NCBI GenBank assembly: GCA_002104905.1
Contig: MCFE01000278.1
Coordinates: 1 to 64,000 of the forward strand
Source of the DNA: Basidiobolus meristosporus CBS 931.73
Taxonomy: Eukaryota; Basidiobolomycota; Basidiobolomycetes; Basidiobolales; Basidiobolaceae
DNA: 64,000 bases
Direction of reading: 5' to 3'
Below the pieces are notes generated by a model. The model was not told the DNA's origin, searched no databases, and saw nothing but the letters and a program-made list of their open reading frames with translations. Numbering within the stretch: the first letter of the stretch is position 1; the number at the start of each line of letters is the position of its first letter. Below are positions 30,465 to 40,183 of the stretch, piece after piece. The position numbers were made by a program, and so were the translations under genes.

Positions 30465-31503
30465 CCTTCCTGCTTGTGGTCTTAGTGATGATCAGTGGAT
30501 CATCATGAAACGGTTTCAGATGGGCTGGCGCTACGTTGCTGATTGTCTTATTATTCAGGGTGATGGTGTACTTTGGTCCGTGGTCCGAACTGATAACGGT
30601 GCATGGGCCAATCCATCGGGGTGTAAATCGTGGGCGGAACTTGAGGCCTGCAACGGTTTGGTTGTACCACACCTTATTGCCTGGTTTCCACTTTTGTCTC
30701 GTTAGTTTCTCATTTTTGGGTGGAGGGGGAAGGTGCTTGTCGACATTTTCGAATACTTTTATGTATAGGTGGGTGATACGGTATATCAACCTTTCTATAT
30801 AGTCGTTATGTGTTGTCAGGGGGACACCTTCCATCATCAATCCAGCTTCCTCCCGCCACTTGGGTCTTCGTACATATAGGATTTCATATGGGGAGAAACC
30901 CGTTGTTTTATTTGGTGTGGTGCGCATTGCTAGGAGTGTCAGTGGGAGCAGCTTGGCCCATGATTGGGGAAGTTCCCAGTGAAGCTTCTCCAGTATGCGG
31001 CAACACGTCTGGTTCATCCTCTCGGTTAATCCGTTAGTCTGGGGGTGATACGCGGCCGTGAAGACTTGTTTCACGCCCATCATTTTGCACAGGTGGGCCA
31101 CAGTGTTGTTCAGGAAGGAACCACCATTGTCGGACAGGAGTATCTGAGGATATCTGTGTCGGCAGATGAGGTGTTCTAGAATGAATTGGGCGGTTGTCTT
31201 CTGATCTTTATTGCGGACGGCTTGGGCTTCTACCCACTTTGAGAAATAATCGGTAGCGATTATTATGTATTGTTCTCCTTTCTTTGTTTTCATAAAGGGG
31301 CCAACAAAGTCGATCCCTACTTGGTGGAAGGGCAGGTCAACCGGTATTGGTGCGGTTGTCCCTATCTTCTGACTCCGGTTGAATCTTTCGCAAGTGGTGC
31401 ATCTTTGTAACGTATTTGTAACGTCGGTCATCATTTTTTGCCAATAAAACGTTTTTCTTAACATCTTATATGTCGTTAGGGGGTTAGCATGTCCTAATGA
31501 CAT
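30424..31503 (-). CDS. integrase of the young gypsy element
   Basis: The open frame has 359 codons but is really the C-terminal part of pol: the codon run before its first Met continues upstream to an in-frame TGA. It has the HHCC zinc domain (H..H spacing from the preceding part, then CTTCERF), the DDE core (GIDFVGPF, then LSDNGGSF and the Glu in QTNGLTERMNQ) and a C-terminal domain with W.PG.KVW and F.PRW.GP. The frame overlaps the 3' LTR. No chromodomain is present. Confidence 0.82.
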   Translation of the reverse strand: MSLGHANPLTTYKMLRKTFYWQKMMTDVTNTLQRCTTCERFNRSQKIGTTAPIPVDLPFHQVGIDFVGPFMKTKKGEQYIIIATDYFSKWVEAQAVRNKDQKTTAQFILEHLICRHRYPQILLSDNGGSFLNNTVAHLCKMMGVKQVFTAAYHPQTNGLTERMNQTCCRILEKLHWELPQSWAKLLPLTLLAMRTTPNKTTGFSPYEILYVRRPKWREEAGLMMEGVPLTTHNDYIERLIYRITHLYIKVFENVDKHLPPPPKNEKLTRQKWKPGNKVWYNQTVAGLKFRPRFTPRWIGPCTVISSDHGPKYTITLNNKTISNVAPAHLKPFHDDPLIITKTTSRKVFTPLFYNTLSIV

Positions 31504-31581
31504 ATGTCTTTCTGGTATGATTTCTTCACAGGCTGCTAGTGGGGGTACCTTGGCTCTGGACTGTCCTTGGAGGAACCATAG

Positions 31582-33686
31582 TCAGTTTTCTTGTACTTTG
31601 TACTGACACCATTTCCTTTGAAATTCTCTCTTCTGTTTGTTTGTAACGACGTGTTTGGGATACCTCCCTTTCTTTTTAAAGCAGATTACGTCCTCGTACT
31701 CATGACTGACACGTATTTGGCAAACGGGATAGTGACTGAGGAAGTCTGCATCCTGGTGTTTCTTGCCAGCGCGGTGAATTATTTCAAAGTCGTATTGCTG
31801 TAGTCGTAGGGCCCAACGTGCTAGTCGGCCGGTAAAGTCTTTGTTTTCATCAGCCAGACCAGTGCGCTGTGGTCCGTTACTATTGTGAATTGGCAACCAT
31901 GTATGTATGTATGGAATTGTTTAATTGAATAAACAACAGCCAGACATTCTATCTCGGTAACGGGGTAGTGGCGTTTGTGTTTGTTTAGCAAACGGCTCAC
32001 GTAACCGATCGGGTGGAATTCGCCGGGTTGGTGGTATTGTCCCAGTACGGCGCCTATACCGGTGAGGCTTCCATCACAGTTAATAAAAAATCTCGCATCC
32101 CAATTGGGAAATCGTAACACTGGCGGTGACGTCAGGGAATGTTTCAGCTGATTGAATGCTCTCTTTTGAGGCTCCGACCATACAAAACACTGGCCCTTTT
32201 GCGTCAATTTGTATAGGGGGGCTGCTATCATTGCAAAGTTTTTGACAAAGCGGCAATAGTAGCCGGCTAATCCTAGGAATCCCAACACTGCATTAATGTC
32301 CTTTGGTGCAGGTGCATTTTGAACAGCTTTCAGGAGTGACGTAGATGGGTATATTCCATCTGCCAAGATCTCGTGGCCCAGGAACAACAATTTTGTATAC
32401 AGGAAATGGCACTTCTTGGGATGTAGTTTGAGTTGGTTCTTGAGGAGGGATGCCAGGATACGTTGCACGTTGAGTATATGTTCTTCTACATCGGGGGAAT
32501 ATATCGTGATGTTGTCCAGATACACAAGGGCGCATTCCCATCGTAGATTTCCTAGCACCTTGTTGATCATCCTTTGGAACGTAGCGGGGGCATTGCACAA
32601 GCCAAAGGGTAGTCGGTTCCATTTGTATAGTCCAAACAATGTTATAAAAGCGGTTTTGGGTTGATCTTCCGGGGCTACTTCTACTTGCCAATACCCGGAG
32701 ATTAAGTCAAGAGAGCTAAAATATTTAGCTCCGATTAATCTGTCCAAGAGGTCGTCTATTTGCGGTAGTGGATACACGTCCTTCCGGGTGACGGCGTTCA
32801 ATTTCCGGTAGTCGATGCAAAAGCGTCGCTTTCCGTCTTTCTTTGGGACTATCACTACGGGGGAGGCCCACGGAGACTGGCTCTCTGTAATGATGTCGTC
32901 TTTTAATAAAGTTTCAATCGTCTCTTTGATATAGTCTGTGTCAATTTTTGAATTCCTATAGGCTTTTTGCTTGATGGGGTATCTGTCGGCAAGGTGGATT
33001 TGGTGATATACCCCAGGTATATGACCAATTACTTGGTTCTTAGAGAATACTTGGGCAAGCGGACGTATTCCTTCTAGGAATTTGTCTCGTAACGTAGGTG
33101 GTAGACCGGGGTCCACATCTAGTTTGGGGAGTTCTTCTTCTGGTTCTTTGTTTGGAGGTGGTCCTTGGTCGTTTCTGTCAACTTCCTCTAAGTTTAACAA
33201 TGGCACTCCTCTAGGCAATGTCACCGTGTGTTGCCCGTTGTTAACCACTAAGCATTTCAGGCTTTGCGTTTCAAATTTTGGTGGTATCCATACTTTAGGG
33301 ATCAAGATTCCTTCCAGTTGCTTGGATGCTTTTGCTGCGGTTATCATTCTTCCGCTTGTTGAATAAGCTATTGGTGTTTCTAATGAGATCACCGTCTCAC
33401 TGGCGGGTGGTATTTTTATCACCTTTCGTGTGATGATCGGAGACTGCGACGGTTTCACCTCTTCAATTGTCACACTGTTGCTAAGCCCCTTGCTCTCATC
33501 GGTGATATGAATCAGTGGGATACTCTTGGTATCCCACCTGAGTTCAGATGCACTGTAAAGTATATCCATCTTATGTTGGATAAACCAACTCTCGCCAATG
33601 AGTAAGTCGTTGGCTGCGACAGGTAGGACCACAACATCTTGGCGTATTATCAAGTTGCCTAGCCAAATGGGGCAATTAGGCACCAC
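31582..33686 (-). pseudogene. RT-RNase H of the young gypsy element, one frameshift
   Basis: The frame from 33686 to 31821 covers the end of protease, then RT blocks (RRFCIDYRKLN, YFSSLDLISGYWQV, LPFGLCNAPATFQR, and LVYLDN at the catalytic box, where DD reads DN) and RNase H up to [11 protein letters not shown] one-base shift near 31845-31860 moves the rest to another frame (31896-31582), which reads [16 protein letters not shown] and [14 protein letters not shown]. The YLDN change would itself impair the enzyme. Stops at both ends of this block are TGA in places where CGA (Arg) fits. Confidence 0.78.
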
Positions 33687-33725
33687 ACCTACCGTTGTAT
33701 CCAGTGGGTCATTTGCTAGCCGTAC

Positions 33726-34061
33726 TCAAATGGTGTCGTTGGGGACTATATTTAGTTTTAGACGTTTCGCTAATGACTCTGACATGATCAACGTAGAGGA
33801 TCCTGTGTCGATAAGGGCGAGAATCTCCTTGTTCTCTATACGTACCTTTACGTATGTACCTTTATTCAGTTTTTGCAAGACCGTCTGGTTGACATGGAGG
33901 GTTGTTATCTCCTTCAATCCCTCTATCAGTTCCTTGACTAGAGCTGGGGCCAGTCCCAGTAAATTGGTTATTGGGAGGGTTGCCTTGGTTTGCTCTAGTA
34001 CCTTCATTATGGGGAATAGGCCATGGGAAGACGTGCTAGTGTTCTTCGTTTGCTTTAACAC
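33726..34061 (-). pseudogene. aspartic protease part of the young gypsy element
   Basis: The frame contains the active-site motif ALIDTGSSTLIMSE and ends at TGA (33726-33728). The same frame continues directly after this TGA into the RT block at 33686, so one CGA-to-TGA change separates protease and RT. The upstream side is split from gag by further stops near 34140. Confidence 0.75.
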
Positions 34062-34210
34062 TTCTTCCCAAGGTTCATTCCGTACTTCTTCACCTAATTC
34101 CGCGCTCTTTCCTTTTGACGGAACCTCTACTACAGGTTACTTCGCCTCCTCTCTAGAAGCATCATGTTGACGCTTCTTCTTCCGCACTTCCATTGTCCTG
34201 ACCGGAGGGC

Positions 34211-35107
34211 TTAGATTGACTGAGTCCCGTTGGCCTCCTGGCAAGGGACTCTGTCTTTTGACGCCTTCTTCTCTTTTGTGTCCGGTACGGCTTCTCTTCC
34301 GTACCGTTTTTCACATTCATGGGCCTGGTGACCTACTTCTCCACACACATAACACGGATACTGTTGTCGCGGTTGTTCCATCTGTTGGGTCAGGACTTGA
34401 ACCTGGGCCTTTAGATCTACAACAGCTTCCCAGAGTTTATCACCTTCTTTGGGGACTTCTTGGACATTGTTGATTGAGAGTTCTTGGACCTTTTGCCGTA
34501 ATTCCTCTAACTCACGGTCTTTCGGGGAGGCGATTTTTCCTTTCTTACGGGGGATCCCTGTCCGTCGATCATTTGTATCACTATAGGGTAGCCCCCATAG
34601 CAAGATGACCCCTCGTACTTGTTCAACCAACTCTTGCAACGTTTTACATCCCTGTTGTTCTTCGGACGCCCTACGTCTTATTTCGTCGTCTAAGCCCATG
34701 ATGTAATACCTCATGAGCTGTCGTTCGGCAATTTTGTCCTTTGGGAGACATCGAACTCGTTGGAGAAACAGTTCAGTGTAGGCTTCATAGCTTTCACTGC
34801 TTTTCTTCCGCGAGGACAGTAGAAGGGCTTTGTAGTGGTATCCTTCGGCATATAGAAAGCGTGTCTTGTAGGCTTCTTCTAGTACATCCCAGTTGTCTTT
34901 GACTGCGTCTTCCAACCCATAATGCCATTGCCATGCTGACCCTTCCATATGTCTTGCAAACTCTCTTACTTTCTTATTGTCGTCCCATCCTGCATCAACC
35001 GCAACTCTCTCAAACTTATCGAACCACTCAAGGGCTTTCTCTCTCTTTCCCTTGTATGTCTTTAGTTTGATTGTAGTAGTCATTACCTCACTTGTGCTTA
35101 TTTCCAC
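34211..35107 (-). CDS. gag of the young gypsy element
   Basis: The intact frame has 298 codons beginning 20 bp inside the 5' LTR-PBS region. It has the retrotransposon gag domain (KALEWFDKFERVA...HMEGSAWQWHYGLED...W..LEEAYKTRF), a coiled-coil-like stretch (LEELRQKVQELSIN) and one zinc knuckle CYVCGEVGHQAHEC near residues 252-265. Length and plan are normal for Ty3/gypsy gag. Confidence 0.85.
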   Translation of the reverse strand: MEISTSEVMTTTIKLKTYKGKREKALEWFDKFERVAVDAGWDDNKKVREFARHMEGSAWQWHYGLEDAVKDNWDVLEEAYKTRFLYAEGYHYKALLLSSRKKSSESYEAYTELFLQRVRCLPKDKIAERQLMRYYIMGLDDEIRRRASEEQQGCKTLQELVEQVRGVILLWGLPYSDTNDRRTGIPRKKGKIASPKDRELEELRQKVQELSINNVQEVPKEGDKLWEAVVDLKAQVQVLTQQMEQPRQQYPCYVCGEVGHQAHECEKRYGREAVPDTKEKKASKDRVPCQEANGTQSI

Positions 35108-35124
35108 AGAGACGGCACCAAATA

Positions 35125-35351
35125 TGTGGGTTATTACTGACTGTACTTGGTGAGTGGGAGAGCTTGTAGGTCAAGTCAGTACCACTTGGTTCAGAATAGC
35201 TTCCGATAGTAGGTAGCAAGGTAATAAAGACTTCTGTTTATTTTGTCCAAATCTCATTGTTCTTCCTGGTTCAATTGGGTAGATATATATATCACTTGGG
35301 GGGGGGGGGCTTAGACAATAGACAATGTGTTATAAAATAGGGGTGTGAACA
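35125..35351 (-). repeat. 5' LTR of the young gypsy element
   Basis: 227 bp and about 98% identical to the 3' LTR apart from G-run length (12 versus 8 G). The TATATATATATC stretch could supply the promoter. Confidence 0.8.
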
Positions 35352-35630
35352 CCTTCCTGTTATGGTAAGTGTTCTAACTAGATAAGGGCAGGGATAGGAG
35401 GGGAGGACGCGTGGGGGAATCATAGGGAGGGTACTGGAGGACTTTGGGTAGGACTCTGGAGGGAACTCTTGGGAGAACTCTTGGGCAAAGAGTGGGTACT
35501 ACATTGAGTACTCACACATTCCTCTTTGATAAGTTGAATTCTTAGTCCTAATTTCCTTGGAGAATCCCCCCTCTACAGCTGTGCTTATAGTTTTCTTCAG
35601 ATAAAAATGTATTTTACCAACTCATAATGG
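35352..35630. other. G-rich unassigned spacer
   Basis: An unusual purine/G-rich stretch (about 35380-35500, many GGGAGG and ACTCTGGGAG units) separates the young element from a family-A LTR. No ORF is present. Confidence 0.4.
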
Positions 35631-36698
35631 TGTGGTGGTGTCTAAGTCCAAAGGAGAGATATGTCCAACACTTCTCAAGTGTTTTGTGTGTGGGATGCTC
35701 ACTGGATGCAACAACCTCTGAAAAAGCTTGCTAGGAATACTTGGGTTCTGTCTCTAATCTGATATGATGGGAAATATAGCCCCAAGCTTGTCAAGGGGAA
35801 ACTATTGAGCTACAATCCCCAGCTCAGTGGGCATCTTAACAAAAGTATGTGCTAGGCTCATCATTCTTTGAGAAGACAATGTACTAAAGCTTACAAAGTT
35901 AAGCAACTGTAAGCTCTACCAGCAGGGACTTGATGAGAATGCCGCTGTAGTCAATAGTTACAAAGAGAGAAAAGTATGTTTGCCAGTACAAGAACAAACT
36001 TGGGAAAGAATCAAATATACTAAAAGCTGCCTACTCTGAGTATTCCTCACAAGTAGTGCCTTCAAGGTCAGTTGGCTTTCAGTGCAGCTTCTTGGGAGTG
36101 TCCTGCAGTCTGGGAATGGAAGTTCTGGTAGCAGAAAGTAGTAGTGATCACACTCATCAATATGTTGGTATGCTGATAAAAGAAACAATGATATATTGTT
36201 TAGGGATTGCCTCCCTTATATACTTTTCTCACTGGCAAAGTGATTACTAATCCAAGTGTTTAAAAGGATCTGGTGGACAAATAGAAATCTTGATGACATC
36301 AGAATGAGCTAAGAATGTTCTAAGTTGGTGCCAGAAGGATCTAAGAGGCACAGTACACCCAACCAATCAGGGACCAGTATTCTGAAACCTGTGTACCATA
36401 GGGATACCATAAATGGTTTAAAGATGAGAGGGAGGGTGGCATTGCTTAGTCATGTGTGATGGTGCTATTGTGGATACCTGCCTAATATAGAAGCACTTAC
36501 ATCAAGTAATCTTACATCAAGTGAGGGACAACTTGTGCAATAAGGTAAGCAGGTGTGATAGTGAGCTGGATTATGGGATAGCACTGATCAAGTAACACAA
36601 ATGGGATAAAACTAATTTAAGGTTGGTAGAAAAATAGGGAAGTAGAAAATATGGGAATGAGCACATCTGTCAGAGGGTGTTACTGTAACCCCATTACA
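35631..36698 (-). repeat. family-A LTR, full copy
   Basis: 1,068 bp from TGTGGTGGTG to CCCATTACA, colinear in reverse with 4271-5340. It directly abuts the Plavaka-like tail at 36699. The final 60 bp or so and the adjoining tail are nearly identical to 28650-29227, while the rest of the LTR is clearly more diverged. Confidence 0.72.
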
Positions 36699-38102
36699 AT
36701 GATGGTTGGGTAATTGTATGGCCAAATAAAGTTAAAATACACTATGGTGTTTGTGCAGTGTTTGCCAAGGGTGGTATGGCATTGTTGCAGTCTTAGTGCA
36801 CTCTATAATATTTCTGGTGGATCTAACCTACCACTACATCCAACTGCTGTTATGGCAAAAAACCTCACAGCATCTTGAAAGCCTTGTTGCAGGCATTTAG
36901 TGGCATTAATAGAGCAGTATGGCAGCCTACAGCTAGTTCTGTATCATGCCACAATACCAATTTACCAAATGGTATTTCCTTTTTCTACCTCCCCTTATGC
37001 AGTTTTTATATACCACTGTAGATTCACCCATCTTTAATTGCTTACCTACTACTTCCTAGGGTATTCCTCATATAGTTCAAAAACACTATGACCTCCTGCT
37101 TACTAACCTCTACAAATGGACACTCCTGCCACAATTAACATACTTCTATTAACTCAACTTTACGGCTTTTTAGTGTGATACTTGCAAAGTTGCCATATAC
37201 CTTGTATTGCTGGTAACATATACATCTTGCAAACATATGCCTAGTGGACCCTGCTTCTGCCATGAATACCTCCTAAACATTTGCAAAGAGCTTTGGGGTA
37301 TTTAGCCAAGATATTCCTTCTCCCTGATGGATTCTAGTCCCCCTTGTTGGTGTGCTATGGTACTTGTTGGGTGAATTCTATATTGCATGGTGTAGAAATG
37401 GACTTGTGACCAAGAGGAACCTGATATACTCTGGTATAGTTCTTATAGTCTATATTAGTTGCTTATTGCACCCAACCCAACTTTGCATCACTAAACTGAT
37501 TACCCAAGCATTAGGGCGGCTTATCTTCTTAATGCCATAAGCATGGATATCTTCATATGTGCATCTGTCCTCAGTATTCTCCAACTCTTCCTGGCAGTCC
37601 TCTGTGTGCCAACTCATCACATCCATAACAGACTTCAAGGTATTTTTCCTCTATGAAAAATTATTGAGATGATCCCATCAAAAGACCATCACAAAGTGGA
37701 AGTCCCGTGACTAGGAGGTACTGATCTTGTCATGACACTGTCCAGAGACCATTGACAAATAATTGCACCCCTGATTTTACAAAAAACTTAGTCAAAGTTT
37801 TTCATCACTACAATGTATAAGTGGCTTTTGATTGGTTCCCTGCCAATTTGCTCACTTACTGATCCCAGACACTCTATTGCCTCCTACGTTTGTGTGAATT
37901 GATTGGCTTTTGCCTCTTTCTCACACTCCTTACTTCCTGACTCAACCATTTCTCTTACTTTTCATGCGTAAAAATTGATTTATTGCCATTACAACTTCAG
38001 TTGTACCTCAATTGCCAATTTTATTGACCTATACAAGTCCCTATACCCTACACTAACATTAAGCCCAGCCCCACACTCAACAAGTAACTCCATTGAAATC
38101 CA

Positions 38103-40056
38103 CTACTTAATAAGTATTTCTACTCTAACTCTCTGGTTCTGCAACTTTGGCGGGAACCCAACAGCCTTGTGCCACTGTTCATTCACTGGTTCCCACACAT
38201 CCTGGTCTTCAGCTGGCACTGCAAGGTCTAGCTCCTCATCTGCCTGTCTTTGCAATAAGTCCTTGCAACATTCCAGTGTGTTTTCTTGAGCACTGCTCTT
38301 GAAGAAGTGCTGCAACCTCTTTGTATACCTATTGATGTTCCGAAACTCCACTGAAGGCATTTTGATAGTCTTTTGAGCTCTTGACATTGTAGCCTTGTCT
38401 GTCAGTGGGATCTCCACTCTGCTAACAATGGAGGCTGTGGAGGCTGTGGTTGCTGTGGTAGACAAGTAGCCTTTTTCAGCAAACTCATTGACCTTGCTGG
38501 AGTGTAGCTCAACTGGCTGTGCTTCCAACTCTAGTGAAACCAGCTGCTTTCTTGTTGGTAATTCTTCTTGGCTATGATAGAACTCAGTCTGTTCCAGGCT
38601 TGCGGCATCAATTGGCAAGAACTGCAGTTTTTTTGCATGCCCCCCTGTCTCAGGCTTGGGTATACATTTTTCCCTTTGCCTTTTCCTTTATCACTGCCAG
38701 GCCTTTCACTGTTACTTTGTCTGAGTGCTTCTTGTAAAGAACTACATTTTCTCCCAGATAAATACTGCCCTGACCCATCTGTTCTGGCCTGCTTGTCCCT
38801 TGCTGGCCCTCTTCTGGCAACCTGACATTTCTTGTCAGCTTGCTTTGCGCTCTCAACTGTAGTTGTGTCAGGCTCCTGTAAAAGCAGCTGGCTTTTATCA
38901 CTGCCAGGTCCTTTACTGCTACTTTGACTAGGTGCTTCTTGAGTGGTACTATGCTTTTTCCTTGATAAATGCTGTGCTGGTGCATCAATGTCTGCCTGCT
39001 TGTCCCTAATTGGCACTCTTCCAGCTGCCTGACATCTCTTTGACTCTTGTCTGGAGCTTTCAGCCCTGCTTGTAGCGGGCTCTTGAGGAAGCTGCTGGTT
39101 TTTAGACATGGCACTCTTGTTCTTCTGCCCTTGATAGTTTCTGCTATTCTTGAGGTACCTTCTTAGCATACCAATACTGGCTCAAAATCTGTTTACCTGT
39201 ATGAATCCAGGATAATGCTCATGGAACAAGCCAAGTGCATTCTGCTTGGCCTTGAGTTCCTGATGGTCCCATGGTATGCCGGCCTTAGGGTGATGGTGTG
39301 CTAGACTTCTGATGGCCTCTTGTATATTGGCCCATGCTTCATTATTGCAATGAACAGCCCCACAGATCTTCAATGTCTTTTGATTTTCAGGCTTTAGTAT
39401 AAACACCACATTATCTCCCTCCCACAATGTGATAGGCTTATCTGTGAGCTTTATCTTTGGGCACTGTTATTGTGCTTCAAAGACTGTATGGTGTTTCTCT
39501 GCTGTTACATCAGTAAATGGCTCAATTCTTGGCTGTGACACTGATCTACTTGAGTTCTTTGTTTGCAGCAAAGATACTGCTTTCTCTACCTGCAATACTG
39601 ATTGCTCTACACATATTATCCACTCATCCTGTTTCTGGACTATTTCCTGATTTTTCTGGGCCTTTGCATCTATCCTAACACCCACTGCATATAATTGCTT
39701 CATTAATGCTTTGGTATGAGCTGACAATATATTACTAATATGGGTGGTTGTGTTGTTATCATGGCCACTTGCCAATCTTCAACTGAGGGTACTGCGTTTG
39801 ATACATTCTCATCTGCCTGAGCATAACAATCAGCTTGTGGCTCTGCAGAGGTTCTCAATTGCCTACTTAACTGAGAGCTTGAGGAGTCTGCATTATTACC
39901 TTAAATGGGCACACTGTCCACAGGGCCTTTTTTGGATGTAGCCCTGCTTGTTGCACTGAATGTCAAACCAAGCTGTTGTCTAACCATTCTTATGTTGCTG
40001 TCAGCAGTGGGGTTTGGTTGAGAGCCAGACAACTTGGCTTCATGTTTTAGTGGCAT
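38103..40056 (-). pseudogene. partner gene of the inner Plavaka-like element
   Basis: It starts at ATG 40056 (MPLKHEAKLSGSQPN) and runs about 650 codons with a few frame changes (near 39810, 39450, 39180 and 38600). Parts in order: N-terminal Gln/Ser-rich region; predicted coiled coil (39775-39467, KNQEIVQKQDEW..CVEQSVLQVEKAVSLLQ); conserved block (39427-39182, LKICGAVHCNNEAWANIQEAIRS and ELKAKQNALGLF); two tandem repeats of about 68 residues (39110-38700), each ending GSDK; basic GKGKGKN segment; C-terminal block (LQHFFKSSAQENTLECCKDLLQRQAD). The coiled coil and basic repeats suggest oligomerisation and nucleic-acid binding; this is inference. Retained in all four larger element copies. Confidence 0.68.
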
Positions 40057-40183
40057 ATATATGGAAGTGAGTCAAACCAAAGGGAAAATAGTGTTACATA
40101 TACATGTGTATGTGGTGCCACAAATTTATTTATAATGCTTACTATAGTGTTTGCGCTGTTGAAGGTCAAACTGTTTGCCCCAC
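40057..40183. promoter_or_regulatory. divergent promoter spacer of the Plavaka-like element
   Basis: About 130 bp separate the two divergent genes, with ATATATAT beside the partner-gene start and TTACATATACATGTGTATGTGG in the middle, an imperfect palindrome around ACATGT. The corresponding spacer of copy 2 is 24876-25097. A shared bidirectional promoter is the simplest reading. Confidence 0.5.

Larger units (their letters stand above)
30242..35351 (-). mobile_element. young Ty3/gypsy retrotransposon with both LTRs
   Basis: The element is about 5.1 kb and oriented right to left. LTRs lie at 35125-35351 (5') and 30242-30464 (3'). Inside the 5' LTR edge, minus-strand TGGTGCCGTCTCTGTGG (about 35120-35104) is a standard tRNA-type primer-binding site, and a purine run (GCAGGAAGG) precedes the 3' LTR. 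gag, protease, RT, RNase H and integrase follow in Ty3 order. CpG is abundant. Flanks CATTC (left) and CCTTC (right) may be a target duplication with one change, but the right copy resembles the polypurine tract, so this is unsure. Confidence 0.85.

Noticed and set aside
33082-34170. Plus-strand ORFs (94 and 190 codons) over the young gypsy element
   Set aside because: Antisense shadows of the minus-strand pol and gag frames.
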